This document shows, in pieces, positions 9,839 to 20,539 of a stretch of 64,000 bases of DNA (positions are counted from its first letter, which is position 1; every line of letters begins with the position of its first letter). The notes under the pieces were generated by a model, which saw only the letters and a list, made by a program, of their open reading frames with translations, was not told where the DNA came from and searched no databases. Both the position numbers and the translations under genes were made by a program. The stretch lies in the NCBI RefSeq assembly GCF_014650555.1, contig NZ_BMVE01000008.1, positions 124,001 through 188,000 on the forward strand, written 5' to 3'. This stretch comes from Streptomyces goshikiensis (GTDB taxonomy: Bacteria; Actinomycetota; Actinomycetes; Streptomycetales; Streptomycetaceae).

Positions 9839-10633
9839 CTACAGCGGGGTGACGTACGCCCCGGAGATGCCGCCGTCGACGAGGAAATCGGTGGCGTTGA
9901 TGAAGGAGGAGTCGTCGCTGGCGAGGAAGGCCACGGCGGCGGCGATCTCGGTGGGCTCGGCGAACCGGCCCAGCGGGATGTGGACGAGGCGGCGGGCGGC
10001 CCGCTCCGGGTCCTTGGCGAACAGCTCCTGCAGCAGCGGGGTGTTGACGGGTCCCGGGCACAGGGCGTTGACGCGGATGCCCTCGCGGGCGAACTGGACG
10101 CCGAGCTCGCGGGACATGGCGAGCACGCCGCCCTTGGAGGCGGTGTAGGAGATCTGCGAGGTCGCGGCGCCCATGATGGCCACGAACGAGGCGGTGTTGA
10201 TGATCGAGCCGCGGCCCTGACGCTGCATGTAGGGCAGGGCGGCCTTGCAGCACAGGTAGACGGAGGTGAGGTTGACGTCCTGGACGCGCTTCCAGGCCTC
10301 CAGGCCGGTGGTCAGGATCGAGTCGTCGTCCGGGGGCGAGATGCCCGCGTTGTTGAAGGCGATGTCGACCGAGCCGTAGGTGTCGAAGGCGGTCTTGAAC
10401 AGGGCCTCGACCTCCTCGGGGCTGGTGACGTCGACCTTGACGAACAGGCCGCCCACTTCCTCGGCGGCGGCCTTGCCGGCGCTCTCGTCGATGTCCGCGC
10501 AGACCACGTTGGCGCCTTCGGAGGCGAGCCGGCGGGCGGTGGCGAGACCGATGCCGCTGCCGGCTCCGGTGATGACGGCGGTACGGCCGACCAAGCGGCG
10601 GCAGACGATCTCTTCGTGGGACGCAGTGGTCAT
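9839..10633 (-). CDS. Short-chain dehydrogenase, probable alcohol oxidation step of the gamma-glutamyl amine pathway
   Basis: A 264-residue classical SDR: TGAGSGIG (22-29) binds NAD(P), NNAG follows, and the catalytic Ser149, Tyr163 and Lys167 lie in NTASF and YTASK. Family members are often labelled 3-oxoacyl-ACP reductase, but no fatty acid gene is nearby. It follows an aldehyde dehydrogenase by five bases and glnA4 further upstream on the same strand. The context therefore suggests it oxidises the hydroxyl of gamma-glutamylethanolamide to an aldehyde. That specific role is inference; the fold is certain. The frame stays open upstream, but the ATG at 10631-10633 gives the family N-terminus. 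Confidence 0.85.
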   Translation of the reverse strand: MTTASHEEIVCRRLVGRTAVITGAGSGIGLATARRLASEGANVVCADIDESAGKAAAEEVGGLFVKVDVTSPEEVEALFKTAFDTYGSVDIAFNNAGISPPDDDSILTTGLEAWKRVQDVNLTSVYLCCKAALPYMQRQGRGSIINTASFVAIMGAATSQISYTASKGGVLAMSRELGVQFAREGIRVNALCPGPVNTPLLQELFAKDPERAARRLVHIPLGRFAEPTEIAAAVAFLASDDSSFINATDFLVDGGISGAYVTPL

Positions 10634-10638
10634 GTGTT

Positions 10639-12003
10639 TCAGGCCTCCGTGCTGATGAAGACGTTCTTGGTCTCGGTGAAAGCGGTGAGGGCGTCCGGTC
10701 CGAGCTCGCGGCCGAGCCCGGACTGCTTGTAGCCGCCGAAGGGGGTCCAGTAGCGGACGCTGCTGTGGGAGTTGACGGACAGGTTGCCCGCGGCGACGGC
10801 GCGCGAGACGCGCAGCGCGCGGCCGACGTCGCGGGTCCACAGGGAGCCGGAGAGCCCGTACTCGGTGGCGTTGGCCAGGCGTACGGCCTCCTCCTCGTCC
10901 TCGAAGGGCAGGACGACGGCGACCGGGCCGAAGACCTCCTCGACCGCCACGGGCGCGGTGGGGGCGACGCCGGTGACGAGGGTCGGGGGGTGCCAGAAGC
11001 CGCGGCCCCCGGGGGCGCTGCCGCGGATCGCGGTGAGGTCGTCGGTGACGTACGACCGCACCCGGTCCAGTTGCGACCGTGAGATCAGCGGCCCCATCTG
11101 GGTCTTCTCGTCCGCCGGGTCTCCGACGACGACGCCCTCGATCCCGGGCGCGACCAGCTCCAGGAACCGGTCGTACACCGAGCGCTGGACGAGGATCCGG
11201 GTACGGGCGCAGCAGTCCTGGCCGGTGTTGTCGAGGAAGGCCATGGGGGCCGCCGCGGCGGCGGCCTCCAGGTCGGCGTCCGCGAAGACGATGTTGGGGC
11301 TCTTGCCGCCGAGTTCGAGGGTGACCCTCTTCACCCGGTCGGCGCACTTGGCCATGATCTGCTTGCCGACCCGGGTGGAGCCGGTGAACACGATCTTCGC
11401 GACGCCCGGGTGCTCGACGAGCGCGTCGCCGGTGACGTCGCCGCGGCCGGGGAGCACCTGGAAGAGGTGCTCGGGGATCCCGGCTTCGAGGGCGAGTTCG
11501 GCGAGGCGCAGCGCGGTGAGCGGGGTTGTCTCGGCGGGCTTGAGGATGACGGCGTTGCCCGCGGCGAGTGCGGGGGCCAGGCCCCACGCGGCGATCGGCA
11601 TGGGGAAGTTCCACGGGGCGATCACGCCGATGACGCCGAGGGGTTCGAGGAAGGTGACGTCGATGCCCCCGGCCACCGGGATCTGGCGGCCGGAGAGCCT
11701 CTCCACTCCCCCGGCGGCGAAGTCCAGCAGGTCACGTACGTTGCCGGCTTCCCAGCGGGCGTTGCCGACGGTGTGTCCGGCCTCCCGGACCTCCAGCTGG
11801 GCCAGTTCCTCGATGTGTCCGTCGACCACCGCGGCGAAGCGGCGCAGCAGCCTGGCCCGGTCGGCGGGGGCGGCCGCCGCCCAGCCGCGCTGGGCAGCGG
11901 CGGCTCGGGCGACGGCGGCGTCGACGTCGTCCCGTGTGGCGGCCGGGACGACGGCGACGATTTCCTCGGTGGCCGGGTTCAAGACGTCCAGCGCATCGGA
12001 CAC
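10639..12003 (-). CDS. NAD(P)-dependent aldehyde dehydrogenase
   Basis: A 454-residue enzyme of the ALDH superfamily that oxidises an aldehyde to its acid. Motifs seen are APWNFPMPIAAWGLAPALAA, the cofactor loop FTGSTRVGKQI, the general base E230 in VTLELGGKSPN, and the catalytic Cys264 in NTGQDCC. It resembles the PuuC/gamma-glutamylaminobutyraldehyde group by context. It lies between glnA4 (64 bases upstream) and the SDR (5 bases downstream), so the three form one transcript. In the proposed pathway it would make gamma-glutamylglycine; the substrate is inferred. Confidence 0.9.
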   Translation of the reverse strand: MSDALDVLNPATEEIVAVVPAATRDDVDAAVARAAAAQRGWAAAAPADRARLLRRFAAVVDGHIEELAQLEVREAGHTVGNARWEAGNVRDLLDFAAGGVERLSGRQIPVAGGIDVTFLEPLGVIGVIAPWNFPMPIAAWGLAPALAAGNAVILKPAETTPLTALRLAELALEAGIPEHLFQVLPGRGDVTGDALVEHPGVAKIVFTGSTRVGKQIMAKCADRVKRVTLELGGKSPNIVFADADLEAAAAAAPMAFLDNTGQDCCARTRILVQRSVYDRFLELVAPGIEGVVVGDPADEKTQMGPLISRSQLDRVRSYVTDDLTAIRGSAPGGRGFWHPPTLVTGVAPTAPVAVEEVFGPVAVVLPFEDEEEAVRLANATEYGLSGSLWTRDVGRALRVSRAVAAGNLSVNSHSSVRYWTPFGGYKQSGLGRELGPDALTAFTETKNVFISTEA

Positions 12004-12067
12004 GTGGTGGCCTCTCAGGTGTGCGGTTCGGGGGTTTCCGGTGGTGCGGTGGGCGCCGTGGGCCCGG

Positions 12068-13432
12068 TTACAGGCGTTCGAAGGAGCGGCGCAGCTCCCA
12101 GTCGGTCACCGCGGAGTCGTAGGCGTCGAGTTCCACGCGCGCCATGTTCTTGTAGTGGGCGACCACCTCGGGGCCGAAGGCGGCCTTGGCGATCTCGCTG
12201 TTCTCCCAGAGCTCGGCGGCCTCGCGCAGGGTCGTCGGGACGTGGGCGAAGTCGGCGGTGTAGGCGTTGCCCGCGCAGGCGTCGGGCAGCTCCAGCCGGT
12301 GCTCGATGCCGTAGAGCCCGGCCGCGACCAGGCCGGCGACGGCGAGGTAGGGGTTGACGTCGCCGCCGGGGAGGCGGTTCTCGAAGCGCATCGAGCGGCC
12401 GTGGCCGACGACTCGGAGCGCACAGGTCCGGTTGTCCACGCCCCAGGCAACGGCGGTCGGCGCGAAGGATCCCGGCCGGAAACGCTTGTACGAGTTGATG
12501 TTCGGGGCGTAGAGAAGGGAGAAGTCGCGCAGCGCGGCCAGCTGGCCGGCCAGGAAGTGCCGCATCACCGGGGACATTCCGCCCGGTCCGTCACCGGCCA
12601 TCGCGTTGTGCCCGTCGGCGTCACCGAGGGAGAGGTGGATATGACAGGAGTTGCCCTCGCGCTCGTCGAACTTGGCCATGAAGGTGAGCGAGACGCCTTC
12701 CTGGGAGGCGATCTCCTTGGCCCCCGTCTTGTAGACGGCGTGCTGGTCGCAGGTGGTCAGCGCCTCGTCGTAGCGGAAGGCGATCTCGTGCTGCCCGAGG
12801 TTGCACTCGCCCTTCGCGGACTCGACGGTCAGGCCCGCGGCCTGCATCTCGTTGCGGATGCGGCGCAGCAGCGGCTCGACGCGGCCGGTGCCGAGGACGG
12901 AGTAGTCGATGTTGTACTGGTTGGCCGGGGTCAGGCCGCGGTAGTTGCTGTTCCAGGCCTGTTCGTAGGTGTCCTGGAACACCATGAACTCCAGCTCGGT
13001 CCCGACCATCGCGGTGTAGCCCTGCTCGGCGAGCCGGTCCAGCTGGCGGCGCAGGATCTGGCGGGGGGCCGCGACGACGGGCGTGCCGTCGTTCCAGGCC
13101 AGGTCGGCCATCAGGAAGGCGCTGCCCGGGTTCCAGGGAACGCGGCGCAGGGTGGCGAGGTCGGGGTGCATGGCGAAGTCGCCGTAGCCCCGGTCCCAGG
13201 AGGACATCTCGTATCCGTCGACCGTGTTCATGTCGGTGTCGACGGCGAGGAGGTAGTTGCAGCCCTCGGTGCCGTGCGCGAGGACCTCGTCGAGGAAGAA
13301 CTGTGCGGCGAACCGCTTGCCCTGGAGGCGTCCCTGCATGTCGGGGAAGGCCAGGACCACTGTGTCGATCTCACCGCTGGCGACGAGGGCACGGAGCTCC
13401 TCGGGCGCGAGCGGCGGCTTGCGGTCTACCAC
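12068..13432 (-). CDS. glnA4: Glutamine-synthetase-like gamma-glutamyl amine ligase, probable GlnA4
   Basis: A 454-residue member of the GS superfamily with the metal-binding GTELEFMVFQ, NSCHIHLSL and the ATP-site FRPGSFAPTAVAWGVDNR, plus RFENRLPGGDVNPYLA. It is not a housekeeping GlnA: it lacks the usual adenylylation-loop context and sits in a catabolic operon. Published work on S. coelicolor GlnA4 (SCO1613) shows ATP-dependent ligation of glutamate to ethanolamine. The neighbours here, an ethanolamine-type permease, GntR regulator and gamma-glutamyl hydrolase, match that locus. GTG start at 13430-13432. The alternative is a polyamine-specific GlnA3-type enzyme, less likely given the permease. 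Confidence 0.85.
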   Translation of the reverse strand: MVDRKPPLAPEELRALVASGEIDTVVLAFPDMQGRLQGKRFAAQFFLDEVLAHGTEGCNYLLAVDTDMNTVDGYEMSSWDRGYGDFAMHPDLATLRRVPWNPGSAFLMADLAWNDGTPVVAAPRQILRRQLDRLAEQGYTAMVGTELEFMVFQDTYEQAWNSNYRGLTPANQYNIDYSVLGTGRVEPLLRRIRNEMQAAGLTVESAKGECNLGQHEIAFRYDEALTTCDQHAVYKTGAKEIASQEGVSLTFMAKFDEREGNSCHIHLSLGDADGHNAMAGDGPGGMSPVMRHFLAGQLAALRDFSLLYAPNINSYKRFRPGSFAPTAVAWGVDNRTCALRVVGHGRSMRFENRLPGGDVNPYLAVAGLVAAGLYGIEHRLELPDACAGNAYTADFAHVPTTLREAAELWENSEIAKAAFGPEVVAHYKNMARVELDAYDSAVTDWELRRSFERL

Positions 13433-13465
13433 TGGAATCTCTCCTTCGGTGAGCCGAGTGCGCCT

Positions 13466-13488
13466 AAGGTATTGAATAGAACCATTGC
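13466..13488. promoter_or_regulatory. Candidate GntR operator, copy 1
   Basis: In the 77-base divergent region between glnA4 and the GntR gene stands AAGGTA-N8-AACCATTGC. The same composite motif with identical spacing recurs before the permease gene at 14344-14366. The inner GGT...ACC arms form a partial dyad. It is AT-rich against its surroundings and probably overlaps the promoters. Confidence 0.6.
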
Positions 13489-13509
13489 TTGGGAAGGGGA
13501 GGAGCCGAG

Positions 13510-14256
13510 ATGACCGACACGGCGAGCGAAGGCGGCGCGATCGCGCGGCTGAATCCCGTGCTGCGACAGGTGCGGGCGGGCAACGGTTTCGAGGAGGCGC
13601 TGGAGCAGATCCTCCAGGTGGTCCGGCTGGGCCTGGTGCCCGGTGGGGAACGGCTGCCGCCGGAGCGCGAACTGGCCGAGCGGATGGGGATCAGCCGGGT
13701 CACGCTGCGCGAGGTGCTGAAGGTGCTCCAGGACCAGGGCCTGGTGGAATCCCGGCGCGGCCGCTACGGCGGGACGTTCGTACTGCCGCGCCCGGACACC
13801 CCGGTGGGCGGGGCCGAGGAGGAGCTGCGGCGGCGGGTCGCGGGCGTGGACATCGAGGACGTCCTGCGGTTCCGCGAGGTCCTGGAGGTGGGCGCGGCCG
13901 GCCTCTGCGCCTCCCAGGGGCTGACCGCGGAGGGCTCCGAACGGCTGCTCGCGGCCCTCGCCGCCACCCACGACGCCCCGCTCGCCGACTACCGCCGCCA
14001 GGACACGCTGTTCCACCTCACGCTGTGCGAGCTCGCCGGTTCCGCGTCCCTGACCGCCCAGTACGCGGCCGTCCGGGCCGGGGTGAACGACCTGCTGGAC
14101 TGCATCCCGCTGCTGGTGCGCAACCTGGAGCACTCCCAGCAGCAGCACACCACGCTGGTCGGGGCGGTCCTGGAGCGGGACGCCGGCGCCGCGCGCGAGA
14201 CGATGCGCGAGCACTGCTGCGGCACGGCGGCCCTGTTGAGGGGGTTTCTGGCCTGA
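13510..14256 (+). CDS. GntR/FadR-family regulator with FCD ligand domain
   Basis: The 248-residue protein has an N-terminal winged helix (LPPERELAERMGISRVTLREVLKVL, about 45-70, then RRGRYGGTFV) and a C-terminal all-helical FCD domain that binds a small carboxylate or related ligand through His/Asp residues (FHLTLCELAGS). ATG at 13510 with a GGGGAGGAG site just upstream. It is divergent from glnA4 and precedes the permease and hydrolase, so it is the likely local regulator of both transcripts. The effector may be ethanolamine or a gamma-glutamyl intermediate; this is inference. Confidence 0.9.
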   Translation: MTDTASEGGAIARLNPVLRQVRAGNGFEEALEQILQVVRLGLVPGGERLPPERELAERMGISRVTLREVLKVLQDQGLVESRRGRYGGTFVLPRPDTPVGGAEEELRRRVAGVDIEDVLRFREVLEVGAAGLCASQGLTAEGSERLLAALAATHDAPLADYRRQDTLFHLTLCELAGSASLTAQYAAVRAGVNDLLDCIPLLVRNLEHSQQQHTTLVGAVLERDAGAARETMREHCCGTAALLRGFLA

Positions 14257-14343
14257 TGGGCCGGTTCGCTCTCTCCCGCGCCGGGAGGGTTTCGTAACCG
14301 CTCTTTAACGCAGGGGTCTTGCGCGTTCCACTCCGCTGACGCA

Positions 14344-14366
14344 AAGGTACGCCTCACAACCATTGC
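14344..14366. promoter_or_regulatory. Candidate GntR operator, copy 2
   Basis: AAGGTA-N8-AACCATTGC lies 20 bases before the permease ATG and matches copy 1 in both half-sites and spacing. A small hairpin with CTCCCG arms lies earlier in the same 129-base gap and could end the regulator transcript. Confidence 0.6.
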
Positions 14367-14385
14367 CCTCAGGTAGGAGCGCACC

Positions 14386-15864
<1,479 letters not shown>

Positions 15865-15909
15865 AATCCTTGCCCCGTCCGACCGCATCCGCTCCCGGAG
15901 GTAGAAACC

Positions 15910-16611
15910 GTGCCCAGGCCGCTCATCGGCATCTCCACCTATGTGGAGGAATCCACCCGCTTCGGGGTGTGGGACCTCCCCGCCGCCCTCGCCCCCGCCG
16001 GGTACCACGAACTCGTCCAGGCGGCGGGCGGCGCGGCCGTGCTGCTCCCGCCGGACGAGCCCGGCAGGGCGGCGGAGGTGCTGAGCCGGGTGGACGGCCT
16101 GGTCATCGCGGGCGGCCCCGACGTGGACCCGGTCCACTACGGAGCCGCGCGCGACCCCCGTACGGGCGCGGCCGCCACGGTCCGCGACCACTGGGAGCTG
16201 GCGCTGATCAACGCCGCGCTCGAAGCGCGGATGCCGCTGCTGGGCATCTGCCGGGGCATGCAGGCCCTGAACGTGGCCCTGGGCGGCACGCTGCACCAGC
16301 ACATCGACGGCCACGTCGACACCCCGGGCGTCATGTCCTGGCACCCGGTCCGCCCCGTGCCGGGCACGCGGTACGCGCGGCTGGTCCCGGAGGAGGCGCA
16401 GGTCCCGACGTACCACCACCAGGCGGTGGACCGGGTGGGCCGCGACCTGGTGGTCTCGGCCCACGCCCTGGACGGCACGGTGGAGGCCGTCGAACTCCCC
16501 GACCCGGACCGCTGGGTCCTGGGCGTCCAATGGCACCCGGAACGCGACAACGACACCCGCGTAATGGCCTCCCTCATCGAAGCCTGCGCCTACACCCTGA
16601 CCCCGGCCTAA
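15910..16611 (+). CDS. Gamma-glutamyl hydrolase, class I glutamine amidotransferase fold (PuuD-like)
   Basis: A 233-residue cysteine hydrolase. The nucleophile elbow LLGICRGMQALN contains Cys114, and the His209/Glu211 pair lies in VQWHPE. IAGGPDVDP marks the oxyanion side. PuuD enzymes cleave gamma-glutamyl-GABA to glutamate and GABA. Here, behind an ethanolamine-type permease, it would release glutamate from the oxidised gamma-glutamyl product, closing the cycle begun by GlnA4. GTG start with a GGAGGTAG site. Family firm, substrate inferred. Confidence 0.9.
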   Translation: MPRPLIGISTYVEESTRFGVWDLPAALAPAGYHELVQAAGGAAVLLPPDEPGRAAEVLSRVDGLVIAGGPDVDPVHYGAARDPRTGAAATVRDHWELALINAALEARMPLLGICRGMQALNVALGGTLHQHIDGHVDTPGVMSWHPVRPVPGTRYARLVPEEAQVPTYHHQAVDRVGRDLVVSAHALDGTVEAVELPDPDRWVLGVQWHPERDNDTRVMASLIEACAYTLTPA

Positions 16612-16622
16612 CCCCAACCACC

Positions 16623-16779
16623 TCAGACCGCCGGCACCCCCTTCAGCGCCGCCTGAGGCACGGGGGTGCGGGGCCGGCACCCCCAGCCCCGCCGGCGTTT
16701 GAGCGCGGGGGTCCGGGGCCGGCACCCACCTCAGCCCCGCCGGCGTTTGAGGCGCGGGGGTCCGGGGGCTGGCCCCCGG
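16623..16779. repeat. Cluster of dispersed GC-rich intergenic repeats
   Basis: The gap between two convergent genes is filled by copies of a repeat with the core CCCCGCCGGCGTTTGAG followed by GCGCGGGGGTCCGGGG. Copies lie at about 16681-16727 and 16732-16779, and a more diverged one at about 16623-16680. The last ends in a perfect CCGGGGGC-TG-GCCCCCGG hairpin (16762-16779) that could act as terminator for both genes. A further copy is at 22371-22408. Such elements are scattered through streptomycete genomes. Confidence 0.75.
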
Positions 16780-16835
16780 CGACGGCGCCGCACCCGGCAA
16801 CGCGCACCGCCCGGACGGGCCCCGGCGACAGCCGG

Positions 16836-17774
16836 TCAGGCGGCGCCCGGGGGCTGGCCCCGCGTCAGCGAGAGCAGGTCCCGCGCCGGCCCGGCCGGCC
16901 GCGTCCCCCCGGGCCACACCGCCCGTAGGGCCCGGCCGAGCCCGGCCGCCCCCGACACCGGGACCTCCACCAGCCGCCGCCCCGCCAGCTCGACCCCCAC
17001 CGCCAGCTCCGACAGGACACACGGCCCGGCCCCGCTCAGCGCGGCCGCCTTCACCGCCGTGGTCGACGCCAGCTCCAGCAGCGGCTCCGCCAGCCCCCCG
17101 CTCCCCGCCAGCGCAGCGTCCAGCACCTGCCGCGTCCCCGACCCCCGCTCCCGCAGGATCAGCGGGGTCGCCGCCAGCTCCGCCGCCACCACGCCCCGCG
17201 AGCGCCGCGCCCACGGGTGCCCCGGCGCCACCGCGACCACCAGCCGGTCCTGCGCGATCACCACCGAGTCCAGACCCTCCGGCACGGAGAGCCCCTCCAC
17301 GAACCCCAGGTCCGCCTCGTGGGCCAGCACCCGCTGCGCGACCACCGCCGAGTTCCCTGCGTGCAGGGACACCGCCGTGTCCGGCCGCTGCCCCCGCAGC
17401 GCGATCAGCCACCCCGGCAGCAGGTACTCCGCGATCGTCATGCTGGCCGCCACCCGTAGCCGCGAGTCCCGCCGCCCGCGCAGCGCCTGCGCCCCCGCAT
17501 CGAACGCCTCGGCCGCCTCCACCACCCGCCGGGCCCAGTCCGTGACCAGCGCACCGTCCGCCGTCAGCGTCGATCCCCGCGGGGAGCGGTCCACCAGCGC
17601 GACGCCCAGCCGGGTCTCCATCGCCCGGATCCGGCTGCTCGCGGCGGGCTGGGTGATCCCCAGCCGGCGGGCGGCCGCGCTCAGACTGCCGACGCGCGCC
17701 ACCGCCAGCAGCAGCTCCAGCGCGCCGAGGTCCGGCACGCGGTGCGCGAGCGGCACCCACTCCTCATTACCCAT
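16836..17774 (-). CDS. LysR-family transcriptional regulator
   Basis: A 312-residue LTTR: the winged helix-turn-helix ALELLLAVARVGSLSAAARR, LGITQPAASSRIRAMETRLG (about 17-55) is followed by an effector-binding domain (LRVAASMTIAEYLLPGWL and further). It is divergent from the TDT transporter gene with 70 bases between them, the classical arrangement of an LTTR and its target. A CATAAA-N5-TTTATG dyad overlaps its own start codon, predicting autoregulation. Confidence 0.92.
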   Translation of the reverse strand: MGNEEWVPLAHRVPDLGALELLLAVARVGSLSAAARRLGITQPAASSRIRAMETRLGVALVDRSPRGSTLTADGALVTDWARRVVEAAEAFDAGAQALRGRRDSRLRVAASMTIAEYLLPGWLIALRGQRPDTAVSLHAGNSAVVAQRVLAHEADLGFVEGLSVPEGLDSVVIAQDRLVVAVAPGHPWARRSRGVVAAELAATPLILRERGSGTRQVLDAALAGSGGLAEPLLELASTTAVKAAALSGAGPCVLSELAVGVELAGRRLVEVPVSGAAGLGRALRAVWPGGTRPAGPARDLLSLTRGQPPGAA

Positions 17775-17799
17775 AAATGCAGTTTATGCCCTCATATGA
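17772..17799. promoter_or_regulatory. Candidate LysR operator at the lysR start codon
   Basis: CATAAA-TGCAG-TTTATG is a perfect six-base inverted repeat containing T-N11-A, the LysR-type consensus, at 17772-17788. Four bases on is the palindrome TCATATGA (17792-17799). The AT-rich stretch is conspicuous in this GC-rich gap and lies between the divergent regulator and transporter genes. Confidence 0.6.
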
Positions 17800-17844
17800 A
17801 GGTGACCTCTGCCGCCCCGCCCGCTCCGGCGGGACGCTGGCTCC

Positions 17845-18969
<1,125 letters not shown>

Positions 18970-18997
18970 GCGCGCCCCGCCGCCCCACCGCACCACC

Positions 18998-19041
18998 GGC
19001 CCGCGCGCCCCGGGCTCCTACGGGGGTGCCGGGCGCGGGCC
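18998..19041. terminator. Bidirectional terminator between convergent genes
   Basis: Arms GGCCCGCGC and GCGCGGGCC enclose a GC-rich loop that can pair further. It fills the 76-base gap between the transporter and the BtuF-like gene. Confidence 0.6.
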
Positions 19042-19045
19042 TGCC

Positions 19046-19792
19046 TCAGCCCGCCTCCCGCAGGGCCCGCGACAGCACCGCCGGGGCCTGCGCGAGCGAG
19101 GGGCCGTACCAGGTCAGGTGCCGGCCGCTGACCAGCGCCGCCGGGAGTCCCGGGAAGGCCTCCGGCCCGTCCTCGGCCGTGAAGCGGTACGGCTCGTCCG
19201 GCAGCACCACCAGATCGCAGCCCGCCGCCGCCAGCTCCGCCACCGCCACCTTCGGGTACCGCTCCGCGTGCCCGGCGTAGACGTTGCGCACGCCCAGCCG
19301 CGCCAGCAGGTCCCCGGCGAAGGTGTCCCGGCCGAGCACCATCCAGGGGCGCCGCCAGATCGGCACGAACGCCCGCCGCTCCGCATCCGGTTCCACCCGG
19401 GCCCACGCGCTCTCCGCGTCCGCCAGCCACCCCGGCCGCGCCAGCCCCAGGGCCCCCACCAGTACCCGGTCCAGCTCGCGCAGCGCCTGCGGCAGTCCCC
19501 GTACCTCGGTGACCAGCACCTCCACCCCGGCCGCCCGCAGCTGCGCGAGGTCCGGGGCCCGGTTCTCCTCCTCATTGGCGATCACCAGGTCGGGGCGCAG
19601 CTCCGCGATCGCCCGTACGTCGGGATTCTTCGTGCCCCCGATCCGCGCCACCCCCGCCAGCTCCGGCGCGGGGTGCGTGCACCAGTCGGTGACCCCGACC
19701 AGCAGCCCGGGCGCACTCACCGCCACCGCCTCCGTCAGCGACGGGACCAGCGAGACGACTCTCTTCCGGTCGGGCCGCACCGGCCGGCTCAC
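19046..19792 (-). CDS. BtuF-like helical-backbone metal receptor without signal peptide
   Basis: A 248-residue protein of the periplasmic-binding-protein type III fold: RVVSLVPSLTEAVAVSAPG, then GVTDWCTHPAPEL, GTKNPDVRAIAELRPDLVIANEEENR, and VLPDEPYRFTAED. These match vitamin B12/iron-chelate binding proteins such as BtuF. No signal peptide or lipobox precedes the domain, so it appears cytosolic and no ABC permease is nearby. Its GTG start overlaps the stop of the upstream cupin regulator (GTGA), so the two are translationally coupled. Ligand unknown. Confidence 0.8.
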   Translation of the reverse strand: MSRPVRPDRKRVVSLVPSLTEAVAVSAPGLLVGVTDWCTHPAPELAGVARIGGTKNPDVRAIAELRPDLVIANEEENRAPDLAQLRAAGVEVLVTEVRGLPQALRELDRVLVGALGLARPGWLADAESAWARVEPDAERRAFVPIWRRPWMVLGRDTFAGDLLARLGVRNVYAGHAERYPKVAVAELAAAGCDLVVLPDEPYRFTAEDGPEAFPGLPAALVSGRHLTWYGPSLAQAPAVLSRALREAG

Positions 19793-20400
19793 TGCCCCGG
19801 CGAGGGCGGCTCGGAGGTCGCGTGGATGTGCTCGCCGACCGCCACGACCAGGAACCGGGTGTCCTCGGTGACGGCCCGCCAGCGGTGCCGTACGCCGCCC
19901 GACAGGAACAGCGCGTCCCCGCTCTCCAGCCGGTACGCGCGCCCCTCGGCCTCCACCTGGCAGGCGCCCGAGACCACGTACATCAGCTCGTCGTTGCGGT
20001 GCTGGTACTCGCGGCCGGCGTCCTGGTCCCCGGTGAACTCCAGTGCGTGCAGCTGGTGGTGCCCCCGTACGAGGGGACGGACACCGGGAACGGGTTCGAG
20101 CCCGGAGTCGTCCCCGGCGCGTACGAGGTCCACCGTGCGCGCGGTGTCGGAGGCGGCCAGCAGCTCGACGGCCGTGGTCTCCAGGGCGTCGGCGACCCGC
20201 TCCAGGGAACGCATGCTCGGCCGGGCCCGCTCGTTCTCTATCTGGCTCAGGAAGGGCACCGAAAGACCGCTGCGCGCCGACACCGCGGCGAGCGTCAGGT
20301 GGAGGGCGCGCCGCCGCTTGCGCACGGCGACACCCACCCGGAGCGGTTCTTTCGCGTCCTTGTCCCGCTCCTTGTCGTCCGCGCCGTCCCTGTCGTTCAT
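19789..20400 (-). CDS. XRE-family regulator with C-terminal cupin domain
   Basis: A 203-residue protein with an N-terminal lambda-repressor-type helix-turn-helix (LHLTLAAVSARSGLSVPFLS followed by QIENERARPSMRSLERVADAL, about 33-75). A cupin barrel follows (RNDELMYVVSGACQVEAEG, LESGDALFLSGGVRHRW, about 130-185) that binds a small ligand or metal. The ATG at 20398-20400 is chosen over upstream in-frame starts because the region before it is low in conservation. It overlaps the BtuF-like gene by four bases and may regulate it in response to the ligand. Confidence 0.88.
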   Translation of the reverse strand: MNDRDGADDKERDKDAKEPLRVGVAVRKRRRALHLTLAAVSARSGLSVPFLSQIENERARPSMRSLERVADALETTAVELLAASDTARTVDLVRAGDDSGLEPVPGVRPLVRGHHQLHALEFTGDQDAGREYQHRNDELMYVVSGACQVEAEGRAYRLESGDALFLSGGVRHRWRAVTEDTRFLVVAVGEHIHATSEPPSPGQ

Positions 20401-20539
20401 CTCGGGGCTGCCCTCCCCTTGTCCGTCGCACGTAGGTCTGCTGTAAGCACCATACGCAGCAACCGCCTCCGGTTTCGCGCGCTCGGCCTCGCTGGCCGGA
20501 GTCAGCGCCTCGTGGTGCGGCTGCGGCATCATCGTCACC

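Noticed and set aside
9839..11614. Open frame extending the SDR to 591 residues
   Set aside because: The extension is Arg/Pro/Gly-rich shadow of the aldehyde dehydrogenase gene in another frame.
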